42,536 bases of DNA from Acholeplasmataceae bacterium (lineage in GTDB: Bacteria; Bacillota_I; Bacilli_A; Acholeplasmatales; Acholeplasmataceae). The notes under the pieces were generated by a model, which had not been told where the DNA came from, ran no database searches, and saw nothing but the letters and a program-made list of their open reading frames with translations. Shown one piece after another: positions 1 to 6,891 of the stretch (positions are counted from its first letter, which is position 1; each line of letters opens with the position of its first letter). Made by a program: the position numbers and the translations under genes. The stretch is from positions 1-42,536 of the forward strand of contig JAGYNT010000003.1 of the NCBI GenBank assembly GCA_018399615.1, read 5' to 3'.

Positions 1-479
1 GGGAAAATGAAGTTGATGGTGTGGACTACTACTTCGTCGATAAGAAAACGTTTTTGACCCGTATTCGCGAGAACAAGTTTCTCGAATGGGCCGAATTCGT
101 CGGTCATTACTACGGAACGCCGCTCGACAAGGTTGAAGAACAACTCGATCAGGGGAAGGAAGTCGTCCTCGAGATCGAAGTCGAAGGAGCCCTTCAGGTA
201 CGCAAACAGATGAAGGATGCGGTTTTCATCTTCCTCGTGCCGCCCGGTAAGAAAGCGCTCTACGAACGACTTAAAAAACGAGGCACGGAACCTCTCCGGA
301 TGATCGAGAAACGGATGAAAAAAGCGGAGAGGGAATTTTTGCTCGCGCACAAGTACGACTATATCGTCGTCAACGACGAAGTACACAATGCCGCGGATCG
401 TATTATGGCGATCGTCAGAGCCGAGCACGCTCGAACGGAGCGAACGATACACAACTACATGAAGATGATAGGAGAGTGA
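1..479 (+). CDS. gmk: Guanylate kinase, 5'-truncated by window edge
   Basis: Guanylate kinase phosphorylates GMP to GDP with ATP in the cytoplasm. The track starts this ORF at a GTG at position 21, but the same frame is open back to base 3 and reads ENEVDGVDYYFV. That is the family's GMP-binding region, so the true start lies left of the window and the N-terminal P-loop is not visible. Visible motifs are the YGTP segment, the VVLEIEVEGALQVRK strand-helix, FIFLVPP and the lid/arginine region ERLKKRGTEP...KRMKKAEREF. The C-terminus (NYMKMIGE) is a normal family end. A 4-nt gap and an AGGAG ribosome site lead into rpoZ, a pairing common in Bacillota. Confidence 0.95.
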   Translation, partial: ENEVDGVDYYFVDKKTFLTRIRENKFLEWAEFVGHYYGTPLDKVEEQLDQGKEVVLEIEVEGALQVRKQMKDAVFIFLVPPGKKALYERLKKRGTEPLRMIEKRMKKAEREFLLAHKYDYIVVNDEVHNAADRIMAIVRAEHARTERTIHNYMKMIGE

Positions 480-483
480 ACAC

Positions 484-699
484 ATGATCAAGAACCAGGA
501 TGGTTTGCGTTACCCGTCGATCGATGATCTTCTCAAGAAAATCGATTCGAAATACAAGCTCGTCTATGCCGCCAGCAAAGTCGCCGGCATCCTCGAACAC
601 GACAACTTGCGAGTCGAGGGCGCCAAATGCGTGCAGAGCGTCGGCATCGCACTCGAGGAAATCCTCGATGACCGGGTTACGATTGAATTCGAGACGTAA
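484..699 (+). CDS. rpoZ: RNA polymerase omega subunit
   Basis: The omega subunit is a small chaperone-like subunit that stabilises the beta' subunit of RNA polymerase. The 71-residue product has the family pattern: N-terminal RYPSIDDLLKKIDSKYKLVYAASKVA (conserved helix with the Lys-Tyr and Ala-rich segment) and a C-terminal segment around ALEEILDDRVTIE. The length is normal for a Bacillota omega. The ATG is preceded by AGGAG at a good distance and follows gmk by 4 nt, so the two genes are co-translated. A terminator-like hairpin follows the stop codon directly. Confidence 0.92.
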   Translation: MIKNQDGLRYPSIDDLLKKIDSKYKLVYAASKVAGILEHDNLRVEGAKCVQSVGIALEEILDDRVTIEFET

Positions 700-703
700 A
701 AAG

Positions 704-735
704 GAAGCGCTCATCACATCGATGGGCTCTTTTTA
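704..735 (+). terminator. Probable intrinsic terminator of gmk-rpoZ
   Basis: GAAGCGCTCATC pairs with GATGGGCTCTT (one internal mismatch and one G-T pair), leaving a short loop followed by TTTTT. It begins 4 nt after the rpoZ stop codon. The stem is moderate, so termination may be partial and uvrC could receive read-through. Confidence 0.5.
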
Positions 736-740
736 AACAG

Positions 741-763
741 TTCCCGGTCGACCTGACCGGGAA
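741..763. other. Perfect 9-bp hairpin in the uvrC leader
   Basis: TTCCCGGTC and GACCGGGAA are perfect inverted arms separated by GACCT. The hairpin lies between the rpoZ terminator and the uvrC ribosome site (AAGGGATG). No T-run follows on the plus strand, so it is not a standard terminator. A leader hairpin affecting uvrC expression or mRNA stability is possible. Confidence 0.45.
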
Positions 764-780
764 AACCAAGGGATGACTCC

Positions 781-2505
781 ATGGATTTCCGTACCAAACT
801 CAATCTCTTGCCGGATGCGCCCGGTTGTTATCTGATGAAAGATGACAAGGACCAGGTCATCTATGTCGGCAAGGCCAAAAACCTTAAGAAACGCGTCAAA
901 TCGTATTTTATCGGCGCACACAATGAAAAGACGACGCTTCTCGTTTCCGAGATTCGCGATTTTTCTTTTGTCATGACGAACAGCGAACACGAATCCTTGA
1001 TTCTCGAGCTCAATCTGATCAAGGAACACATGCCGAAATACAACATAAGGCTCGCGGATGACAAGACATATCCCTATATCGAGCTTACGGAAGAGCGTTA
1101 TCCGAAGCTTAAGGTGGTTCGTAAGAAAAAGCCCAGTGGACGTCTTTTCGGACCCTATCCGAATGTGTACGGAGCGCGTGAGACGGTGCGGTTGCTCAAT
1201 CGTCTCTATCCTTTGCGGAAATGCGATACGCTTCCGAAAAAAGAGTGTCTCTACTATCATATCGGTCAGTGTCTCGCGCCTTGCATTTTTCCGGATGTCG
1301 ATTTCGGATCCCATATCAAAGAGATCGTCCGCTTTCTGAAAGGCGACACCAAGGATGTGCTCGACCGTCTCCACAAGGAGATGGAAGAGGCGAGTTCGTC
1401 CCTGTCTTTCGAGAAGGCGGCCGAGTATCGGGACATGATCGGGCATATCGAAGAGACGACCAGAAAACAGGTTATCAATCTGAGCGATTTCAAGGACCGG
1501 GATGCCGTCGGTTACGCGCATGACGTCGACGATGTCGCCTTGCAGATTTTGATGATGCGTCAGGGAAAGATCGTCGATCATCACCATATCGTCTTTTCCT
1601 ATGTCGGCGATCCGATGGAATCGGCTCTGAGCTACTTGCAGCAGTACTATGAATCGGTCAGCCTCGATGAGATTCTCTTTGAGGATTCGTTCGCAGGTGA
1701 AGACCTGTCTTCCCTGTTCAAGAAGGCGTTCATCCCCCGGAGGGGTCCGAAGAAACACGTGACCGATCTCGCTCACAAGAACGCCGCGTATGACCTCATG
1801 CACCACCATGAGATCTATCGCCACAAGGATGAGAGAAAACAGGAGGCGATGAGGGAATTGAATGAAATCATCGGACGCACGGTCGAACGGATCGAAGTGT
1901 TCGACAACGCCCAGCTTTTCGGCACGTCGCCGATTTCCGCGATGATTCTCTATGAAAACGGCTTCGACAAGAACAATTATCGGAAATACCACCTCAAGAC
2001 CACGACCGACGACGACTATCAGGCCATGCGTGAAGTGACGTATCGTCGCTATCAGCGCCTATTGCTCGAAGAGAAGACCATGCCCGATCTCGTTTTGGTC
2101 GATGGCGGACTCGGCCAGGTCCGGGCCGCCCAAGACGTGCTTTTCGAACTGATGGTCGACCTACCGGTCGCCGGATTGAAGAAGAACAGCAGGCATCAAC
2201 TCGAAGCGCTTATTTACAACGATCGAAGCTATGCGCTCTTGAAACACAGTCCGCTCTACAAATTGCTCGGGAAACTCAGTGAAGAGGTTCACCGCTTCGC
2301 CATCGATTTCCACCGGAAGACCCGCAAGAAGAAGACGATCGCTTCGCCGCTCGACCGCATACCGGGAATCGGACCCAAACGCAAGCGCATGCTGCTCGAA
2401 CATTTCGAAACGATGGATAAACTCAAAAACGCGAGCGATACTGAACTGAAAAGTCTCGGATTGCCGGAAAACGTCATCAAAGCCATGAAGGAGGTCATTT
2501 CATGA
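781..2505 (+). CDS. uvrC: Excinuclease ABC subunit C
   Basis: UvrC makes the two incisions of nucleotide excision repair after UvrAB damage recognition. The 574 residues show the N-terminal GIY-YIG nuclease (GCYLMKD, IYVGKAKNLKKRVKSYF), the conserved cysteine stretch YPLRKCDT...CLYYHIGQCLAPC, and a UVR domain (SFEKAAEYRDMIGHIE). The C-terminal RNase H-like endonuclease follows (DNAQLFGTSPISAMI, LVLVDGGLGQVRAA, EEVHRFAIDFHRK), ending in a helix-hairpin-helix DNA-binding motif (RIPGIGPKRKRMLLEHF). The order and length are normal for the family. The ATG follows an AAGGGATG-like site. The stop TGA overlaps the ATG of the next, broken, exonuclease gene (ATGA), suggesting coupling. No frame problem is visible. 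Confidence 0.97.
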   Translation: MDFRTKLNLLPDAPGCYLMKDDKDQVIYVGKAKNLKKRVKSYFIGAHNEKTTLLVSEIRDFSFVMTNSEHESLILELNLIKEHMPKYNIRLADDKTYPYIELTEERYPKLKVVRKKKPSGRLFGPYPNVYGARETVRLLNRLYPLRKCDTLPKKECLYYHIGQCLAPCIFPDVDFGSHIKEIVRFLKGDTKDVLDRLHKEMEEASSSLSFEKAAEYRDMIGHIEETTRKQVINLSDFKDRDAVGYAHDVDDVALQILMMRQGKIVDHHHIVFSYVGDPMESALSYLQQYYESVSLDEILFEDSFAGEDLSSLFKKAFIPRRGPKKHVTDLAHKNAAYDLMHHHEIYRHKDERKQEAMRELNEIIGRTVERIEVFDNAQLFGTSPISAMILYENGFDKNNYRKYHLKTTTDDDYQAMREVTYRRYQRLLLEEKTMPDLVLVDGGLGQVRAAQDVLFELMVDLPVAGLKKNSRHQLEALIYNDRSYALLKHSPLYKLLGKLSEEVHRFAIDFHRKTRKKKTIASPLDRIPGIGPKRKRMLLEHFETMDKLKNASDTELKSLGLPENVIKAMKEVIS

Positions 2506-3326
2506 GACGGATCATCTGGAGCGTCGATTACAGAAAGAAAGTGTTCTATGTCGTGATTCACGGAAGAAAAACAGGGTTTTATCACGACCAATCGCCTGTG
2601 AACTCTTTTTCAATCATCTCAGACGTGGCGTACTCGTCGATTTCGCCGTCTATCACAAAAGAAAATCGGCAAGGAACGGTTCACGCAAAGTCGCCCTATT
2701 TCATCCAGATCATTTCCTTGCGTCTATTTCGTGCACTATATGACCTGATCGCGCTCGAAACGACATGGAGGGGTGCTCGCAGGCAATGAGCACGTATCAT
2801 TCATCGATTTCGAGATGACGATGCCGGAGTACCGACCCAAGCAATTCCGCTCCGAGATCATTCAGGTCGGATACGCGCTCATGAAGTCGAGAAAGGACAT
2901 CGAGTTCGCCGACGGATGTGCAGTATTGCCCAAAACGACCGTTTTCGACCAGACGGACGAAACGATTTCGAAAATCGACGACGAGCTCTTTTTCAATGGT
3001 GACGGTGTCTTTCTATGATCGCCTCAGGCGATCATCGAAGCGCATCATCCGAAACTCGTCGTCACGAGAAACGACCTTACGGCACTCGAAGACTCTATCG
3101 CCTGCATGAAAAAAAGCCGCTTACGAGAAAGAAAGCGACTTTGTCGATCTGGTGAACTGCGCAAGGGACTATTACAACCTCAAAGAGACTGACCTCGGGC
3201 TTTTTCAAGGCATGTACAAGACATACTACGACAACAACGACTTGCGAGAAACACGATGCCGAAGACGACGCGCTCGTTACGAGTGCGTCTTCGAGCAGTT
3301 CATCAGACCAGTCACAGCGAAGATGA
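2502..3326 (+). pseudogene. DEDDh 3'-5' exonuclease gene with multiple frameshifts
   Basis: No single ORF covers this stretch, but stitched frames read as one DEDDh exonuclease. The pieces are: frame 3 MRRIIWSVDYRKKVFYVVIHG; frame 2 FFNHLRRGVLVDFAVYHKRK; frame 3 SLRLFRALYDLIALE; frame 1 FIDFEMTMPEYRPKQF...EIIQVGYAL (ExoI, Asp and Glu); frame 1 AIIEAHHPKLVVTRNDLTALED (ExoII Asp) with an in-frame TGA at 3016-3018; frame 2 DFVDLVNCARDYYNLKETDLG; frame 3 KHDAEDDALVTS (ExoIII, His and Asp). At least five frame changes occur, yet all catalytic residues remain legible. The start is an ATG overlapping the uvrC stop. It ends just before convergent rnjA. Either a decayed gene or a functional gene with local sequence error. 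The 3' end is approximate. Confidence 0.72.
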
Positions 3327-3328
3327 AT

Positions 3329-5014
3329 CTATTGTTGTTTGAGATCGACGATCGGAATGACCAAAGGCCTTCTGAGCGTCATCTCATAGATCTTCTGATT
3401 GAGGCGTTCGGTAACGCCTTTTTTCATGTTCAATTCGTTCAGGGTCTTGTTTTTAAGTTCCTGCATGACGACTTCTTTGGCCTCATTGGCGAGACTCGCG
3501 GTAATCGCTTCGTTTCCCTTCATGTAGATGAAACCACGGGAAATGACGGTCGGGCCGTTGACCATGCGCATCTTTTCCGAGTCGATCGAGAGAATGACGG
3601 TGAAAAGACCTTCTTCGCTTAAAAGTTTACGTTCTTTCAAGACGATCGAACCGATATCGCCGATACCCGTACCGTCGATATAGACTTCGCCGACCTGGAC
3701 TTTTCCGGCCGCACGCAAACCCTCTTTGTTGATCGCGGCGACGTCACCGTTGTCCATGACGAGAATGTTTTCCGGCTTCACGCCACAGTCGATCGCGAGA
3801 TCGCGGTGGTGCTTGAGCATGCGGTGTTCGCCGTGAATGGGTATGAAGAGTTTCGGTTTGGTCAGGCTCAGCATCAGTTTCAGATCGTTTTGCGTACCGT
3901 GTCCGGACGTATGCGTGTCGGCGAGCGGTCCATGCGTGATGACTTCGACGCCGAGACGGAAAAGCTGGTTGATCGTCCGGTTGATGCCTTCCTGATTTCC
4001 GGGAATCGGTGAAGAGGAGAAGATGACCGTGTCGCCGGGGATGACTTTGATCTGACGGTGTGATCCGTTGGCGATACGACTGAGCGCGGCGAACGGTTCG
4101 CCTTGTGATCCGGTTACGAGAATGGTCAGTTCGTTTGCCGGAACGCGATTGACCTGGTCGGCTTCGATGATCGTTCCCTTGGGAGCCTTGATGTATCCGG
4201 TCTGTTGACCGGCTTCGATGGCGCGTTCCATGCTGCGACCGAATACGGCGACTTTGCGTTTGTTCAGGATGGACGCTTCGATGATCTGTTGGATCCGATA
4301 GAGGTTCGAAGAGAACGTGGCGATCAGAATACGCCCTTCAAGCCGCGAAAACAGTTCGGTGATCGATTTGCCGATCTTGCTTTCGGATTGTGTCAAGGTG
4401 TTCTGTTCGGCATTGGTCGAATCGGAGAGCAGGCACAGTACGCCTTCCTTGCCGATTTCGGCGAGTTTGTCGAATTCGGCGGGGGGGCCGACCGGTGTGA
4501 AGTCGATCTTGAAGTCGCCGGTATGGAACAGAATGCCTTGCGGCGTCCGAAAAACGATGCCGAACATGTCGGGAATCGAATGGTTGAGACGGATGAACGA
4601 GATTTCGACGTTTTTGAACTGATACGTGTAATAGCTCTTGTATTCTTCGATTTGCGGGGACTTGACATCGCTGTGTTCGACGAATTTGTGTTCGATCAGG
4701 TCGACGGCTATGCCGGATGCATAGATTTTGGGTATCTCGATCTTGCGAAGCAGATACGGGATACCACCGATGTGATCCTCGTGTCCGTGCGTGATAAAGA
4801 GACCGACGATCCGGTCCTGGTTTTCAACGACGTATTGGTAGTCGGGGATGACGTAGTCGATTCCGAGCAAGTGCTCATCCGGGAAAAGAATACCGGAGTC
4901 GACGATGAATATCTGGTCCTCGATCTCGTAGATGTACATGTTCTTGCCGACTTCGCCGAGACCTCCTAACGCAAAAACGCCGATCTCACCGGTCTTAAGC
5001 AGTGGATTTTTCAT
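3329..5014 (-). CDS. rnjA: Ribonuclease J
   Basis: RNase J is the Bacillota-type metallo-beta-lactamase/beta-CASP ribonuclease, with endonuclease and 5'-3' exonuclease activity in mRNA decay and rRNA maturation. The 561 residues match the family length. Motif 2 THGHEDHIGGIPYLL carries the zinc ligands. LFHTGDFKID, LLSDSTNAEQ and the beta-CASP part (IATFSSNLYRIQQIIEAS, TGSQGEP, IPGNQ) follow, and HTSGHGTQNDLKLMLSLTKPKLFIPIHGEHR gives the C-terminal metal-site histidines. Translation starts at the ATG after GGAGGATTATCAA. The upstream region shared with the divergent HAD gene contains a perfect inverted repeat. The gene runs convergently into the broken exonuclease with almost no spacer and no clear terminator. 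Confidence 0.96.
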   Translation of the reverse strand: MKNPLLKTGEIGVFALGGLGEVGKNMYIYEIEDQIFIVDSGILFPDEHLLGIDYVIPDYQYVVENQDRIVGLFITHGHEDHIGGIPYLLRKIEIPKIYASGIAVDLIEHKFVEHSDVKSPQIEEYKSYYTYQFKNVEISFIRLNHSIPDMFGIVFRTPQGILFHTGDFKIDFTPVGPPAEFDKLAEIGKEGVLCLLSDSTNAEQNTLTQSESKIGKSITELFSRLEGRILIATFSSNLYRIQQIIEASILNKRKVAVFGRSMERAIEAGQQTGYIKAPKGTIIEADQVNRVPANELTILVTGSQGEPFAALSRIANGSHRQIKVIPGDTVIFSSSPIPGNQEGINRTINQLFRLGVEVITHGPLADTHTSGHGTQNDLKLMLSLTKPKLFIPIHGEHRMLKHHRDLAIDCGVKPENILVMDNGDVAAINKEGLRAAGKVQVGEVYIDGTGIGDIGSIVLKERKLLSEEGLFTVILSIDSEKMRMVNGPTVISRGFIYMKGNEAITASLANEAKEVVMQELKNKTLNELNMKKGVTERLNQKIYEMTLRRPLVIPIVDLKQQ

Positions 5015-5043
5015 TTGATAATCCTCCAGTAACGAGTTTATAC

Positions 5044-5080
5044 ACTACCATTGTATAATAAAAGATGTGAAAATGGTAGT
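5044..5080. repeat. Perfect 9-bp inverted repeat between rnjA and the HAD gene
   Basis: ACTACCATT (5044-5052) and AATGGTAGT (5072-5080) are exact reverse complements separated by 19 nt of AT-rich DNA. The A+T-rich spacer contains the best -10-like sequence for rnjA on the minus strand (TATTATACAAT). The arm spacing and position suggest an operator acting on the divergent promoters. No regulator is assigned. Confidence 0.5.
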
Positions 5081-5094
5081 CGTATGCTCGATTA

Positions 5095-5103
5095 TGTTAT
5101 AAT
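5095..5103 (+). promoter_or_regulatory. Extended -10 promoter for HAD phosphatase
   Basis: TGTTATAAT is a perfect extended -10 box. No good -35 box lies 17 nt upstream. The expected start of transcription (about 5109-5112) falls almost on the GTG start codon at 5113, so the mRNA would have essentially no leader. Confidence 0.55.
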
Positions 5104-5112
5104 TATTTTGAG

Positions 5113-5889
5113 GTGAATACCATCAGGACAATCATATTTTTCGATGTTGACAATACGATTTTCAGTAACGCCGAAGGGATTGTTCCCGATGACACGAAGC
5201 GATTGCTTGCCGAGTTGTCGAAACGAAAGGATGTCACTTTGGGTCTTGCGACCGGACGGGGCAACACGAAACTCTCGGTCATCGCGGATGTTCTCGGTTT
5301 TTTTACGTATCGGGTCCTGATCAATGGCGCGGTCGTTTACAGAAACGATGAGATCATCTACGATCAACCGATTTGTCCAACCGATATCGATGACGTGTTG
5401 AAATGTGTCGATTCGAGCGTCGGAATGGTCGGTCTCGAAAGCGAGGCCGTCAACGTCTTCGATGAAAGGGTTGCTCTCGGCATGCAGGAAATCCGGGGGA
5501 ATGTTCCCGTCGTCGATCCCTCTTTCCACCTTAAGAACAAGGTCTACCAGATGTGGATCTTCACGGATCATGCGACGGATCTGACGACCATTCACGAAAA
5601 ACTTACCAAGTTTTCGCTCTATCCCTGGCACAAGGGCGGAGCCGACTTCATCTACAAGCATATCAACAAGGCCGACGGGATCAAGCGCGTACTTGACGGT
5701 GAAACGGATTACCGGTTGATCTGTGTCGGAGATGGGGCGAATGACGTCCGGATGATCGAAATGGCGGATATCGGAATCGCGATGGCAAACAGTCGCTTTC
5801 CGGAACTCAAAGAAAAAGCCGACCACATCGCACCGCACGTGCTTGAGCATCGACTCTATGCGTTTTTCAAAACGTTGAACCTCATTTAG
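5113..5889 (+). CDS. Cof-type HAD-IIB family hydrolase
   Basis: A haloacid-dehalogenase-superfamily phosphatase, type IIB (Cof/YkrA-like), acting on small phosphorylated metabolites in the cytoplasm; the substrate cannot be told from sequence. Motifs in order: I DVDNTIF (nucleophile Asp and acid/base Asp), II LATGRG, III lysine in NKADGIKRVL, IV GDGANDVRMIEMA. The 258 residues fit the family. The only usable in-frame start is GTG at 5113. An AGGTGA sequence overlaps the start rather than preceding it, so initiation may be leaderless. The gene ends convergently with coaD, overlapping by 8 nt. Confidence 0.88.
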   Translation: MNTIRTIIFFDVDNTIFSNAEGIVPDDTKRLLAELSKRKDVTLGLATGRGNTKLSVIADVLGFFTYRVLINGAVVYRNDEIIYDQPICPTDIDDVLKCVDSSVGMVGLESEAVNVFDERVALGMQEIRGNVPVVDPSFHLKNKVYQMWIFTDHATDLTTIHEKLTKFSLYPWHKGGADFIYKHINKADGIKRVLDGETDYRLICVGDGANDVRMIEMADIGIAMANSRFPELKEKADHIAPHVLEHRLYAFFKTLNLI

Positions 5890-6366
5890 TCATCCGCAGA
5901 CGTTCCTGGACGTCATGAATGATCTCTTTCGGGACGTAGGGTGAGATATCGGCGTGATGCGTGACGAGTTCCTTGATGGCCGAGGATGAGACGAAGTGAT
6001 TTCTGGACGATGGGAAAAGGATCATCGTTTCGATATTTCTGTTGATGTTGCGGTTGAACTGGTAGAGCATGTATTCGTTCTCGTAGTCCTGGATGTTTCT
6101 CAGTCCGCGAACCATCAGGTTGATGCCATGTCTTTGGGCATAGCGAACGACGAGGTCCTTGGTCGATGCGACAAGGATGTTCTTGACGTCCTTGGTTACC
6201 CGCTCGATCATCAATTCGTTCTTCGCTTGAAAACGTCGGAGTCTTGCGGACGTTGTCGGCGACAATGACGTGGAGTTCGTCGACGAGTCTTGCCGCACGT
6301 TTGATGACATCAAGGTGACCGGATCGTAAGTGGGATCGAAAGTTCCTGATATACGGCTTTTGTCAT
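5882..6366 (-). pseudogene. coaD: Phosphopantetheine adenylyltransferase gene, frame-broken 5' part
   Basis: CoaD makes dephospho-CoA from phosphopantetheine and ATP. The track gives a 143-residue ORF whose C-terminal two thirds are clearly CoaD ([36 protein letters not shown]) but whose first 30 residues are nonsense. Reading upstream in other frames recovers MTKAVY, then GTFDP (nucleotidyltransferase entry motif), then [37 protein letters not shown], then [11 protein letters not shown]. An ATG at 6366 with a GAGGT ribosome site is the natural start. At least three or four indels lie between about 6230 and 6350, around short C runs and a GA repeat. CoaD is normally essential and no second copy is in the window, so sequence error is more likely than loss. 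Confidence 0.85.
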
Positions 6367-6430
6367 AGTTTTCTACCTCATTTCAAGTAATAGTATAACA
6401 CAAAACATAATTTAAAAAGGAGTAAATCAG

Positions 6431-6816
6431 ATGCAACTCGTAAAAGTATTGTCATTCAACTGTTGCTGTTCGTAGCGTTTTTCATTATGGCGATTAACAT
6501 CGGAGTTAATACTACGCGCGGGGAGACGAGTGGCCTTGAAGTTGAGCTATGTTCTTCTTGAATCTTCGGTTTGTTTATCATTTTCGGAATTCGATCTATC
6601 GAAGTACGGATTCACGAACGTCGATCATCACGAAGAAAGAACTCGATCTCGTGAAGTATCCACATATGGATATTTCGGCTTTACATCCTGCAGATGATCA
6701 TGACCTCCGTCGTTGAAAACGAAGGGATTCTCGACCTTGTCGTGATCGTCATCGTGGCTTTGCTGATCGGCATTTCCGGTTTCGGAGCCTACGTCCTGAA
6801 ACGCATTCTCGGCTAA
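6431..6816 (+). pseudogene. Small hydrophobic membrane protein gene with frameshifts
   Basis: An ATG at 6431 follows a strong AAAAAGGAG site, but its frame stops after 14 codons. Other frames continue a plausible membrane protein: SIVIQLLLFVAFFIMAINIGV, then GLFIIFGIRSIEVRI, then RLYILQMIMTSVVENEGILDLVVIVIVALLIGISGFGAYVLKRILG ending at TAA 6814-6816. Two or three transmembrane helices are evident. I do not recognise a family. The strong ribosome site, the hydrophobic stretches and a textbook terminator at the stop argue for a real gene of about 125 residues with several indels in the sequence. Confidence 0.6.
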
Positions 6817-6840
6817 GCGTGCTTCGGCACGCTTTTTTTA
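6815..6840 (+). terminator. Intrinsic terminator after small membrane protein gene
   Basis: AAGCGTGC-TTCG-GCACGCTT is a perfect stem with a UUCG tetraloop followed by a T-run. Its 5' base overlaps the stop codon of the upstream gene. Confidence 0.9.
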
Positions 6841-6855
6841 TCTGTCTGATGCGCA

Positions 6856-6864
6856 TGGTATAAT
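6856..6864 (+). promoter_or_regulatory. Extended -10 promoter of the trehalose gene
   Basis: TGGTATAAT is a perfect extended -10 box, 28 nt before the start codon and just after the upstream terminator. No convincing -35 box. A strong AAGGAGG ribosome site lies at 6876-6882. Confidence 0.6.
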
Positions 6865-6891
6865 GGAGGATAAAGAAGGAGGAACAAACGG

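Noticed and set aside
733-1992. 419-residue minus-strand ORF opposite uvrC
   Set aside because: Antisense shadow of UvrC; composition reflects the complementary codons.
3152-3622. 156-residue plus-strand ORF overlapping the rnjA 3' end
   Set aside because: Its first half is one frame of the broken exonuclease and its second half is antisense to conserved RNase J sequence, so it is not a gene of its own.
4205-4969. 254-residue plus-strand ORF opposite rnjA
   Set aside because: Antisense to the metallo-beta-lactamase core of RNase J; a shadow.
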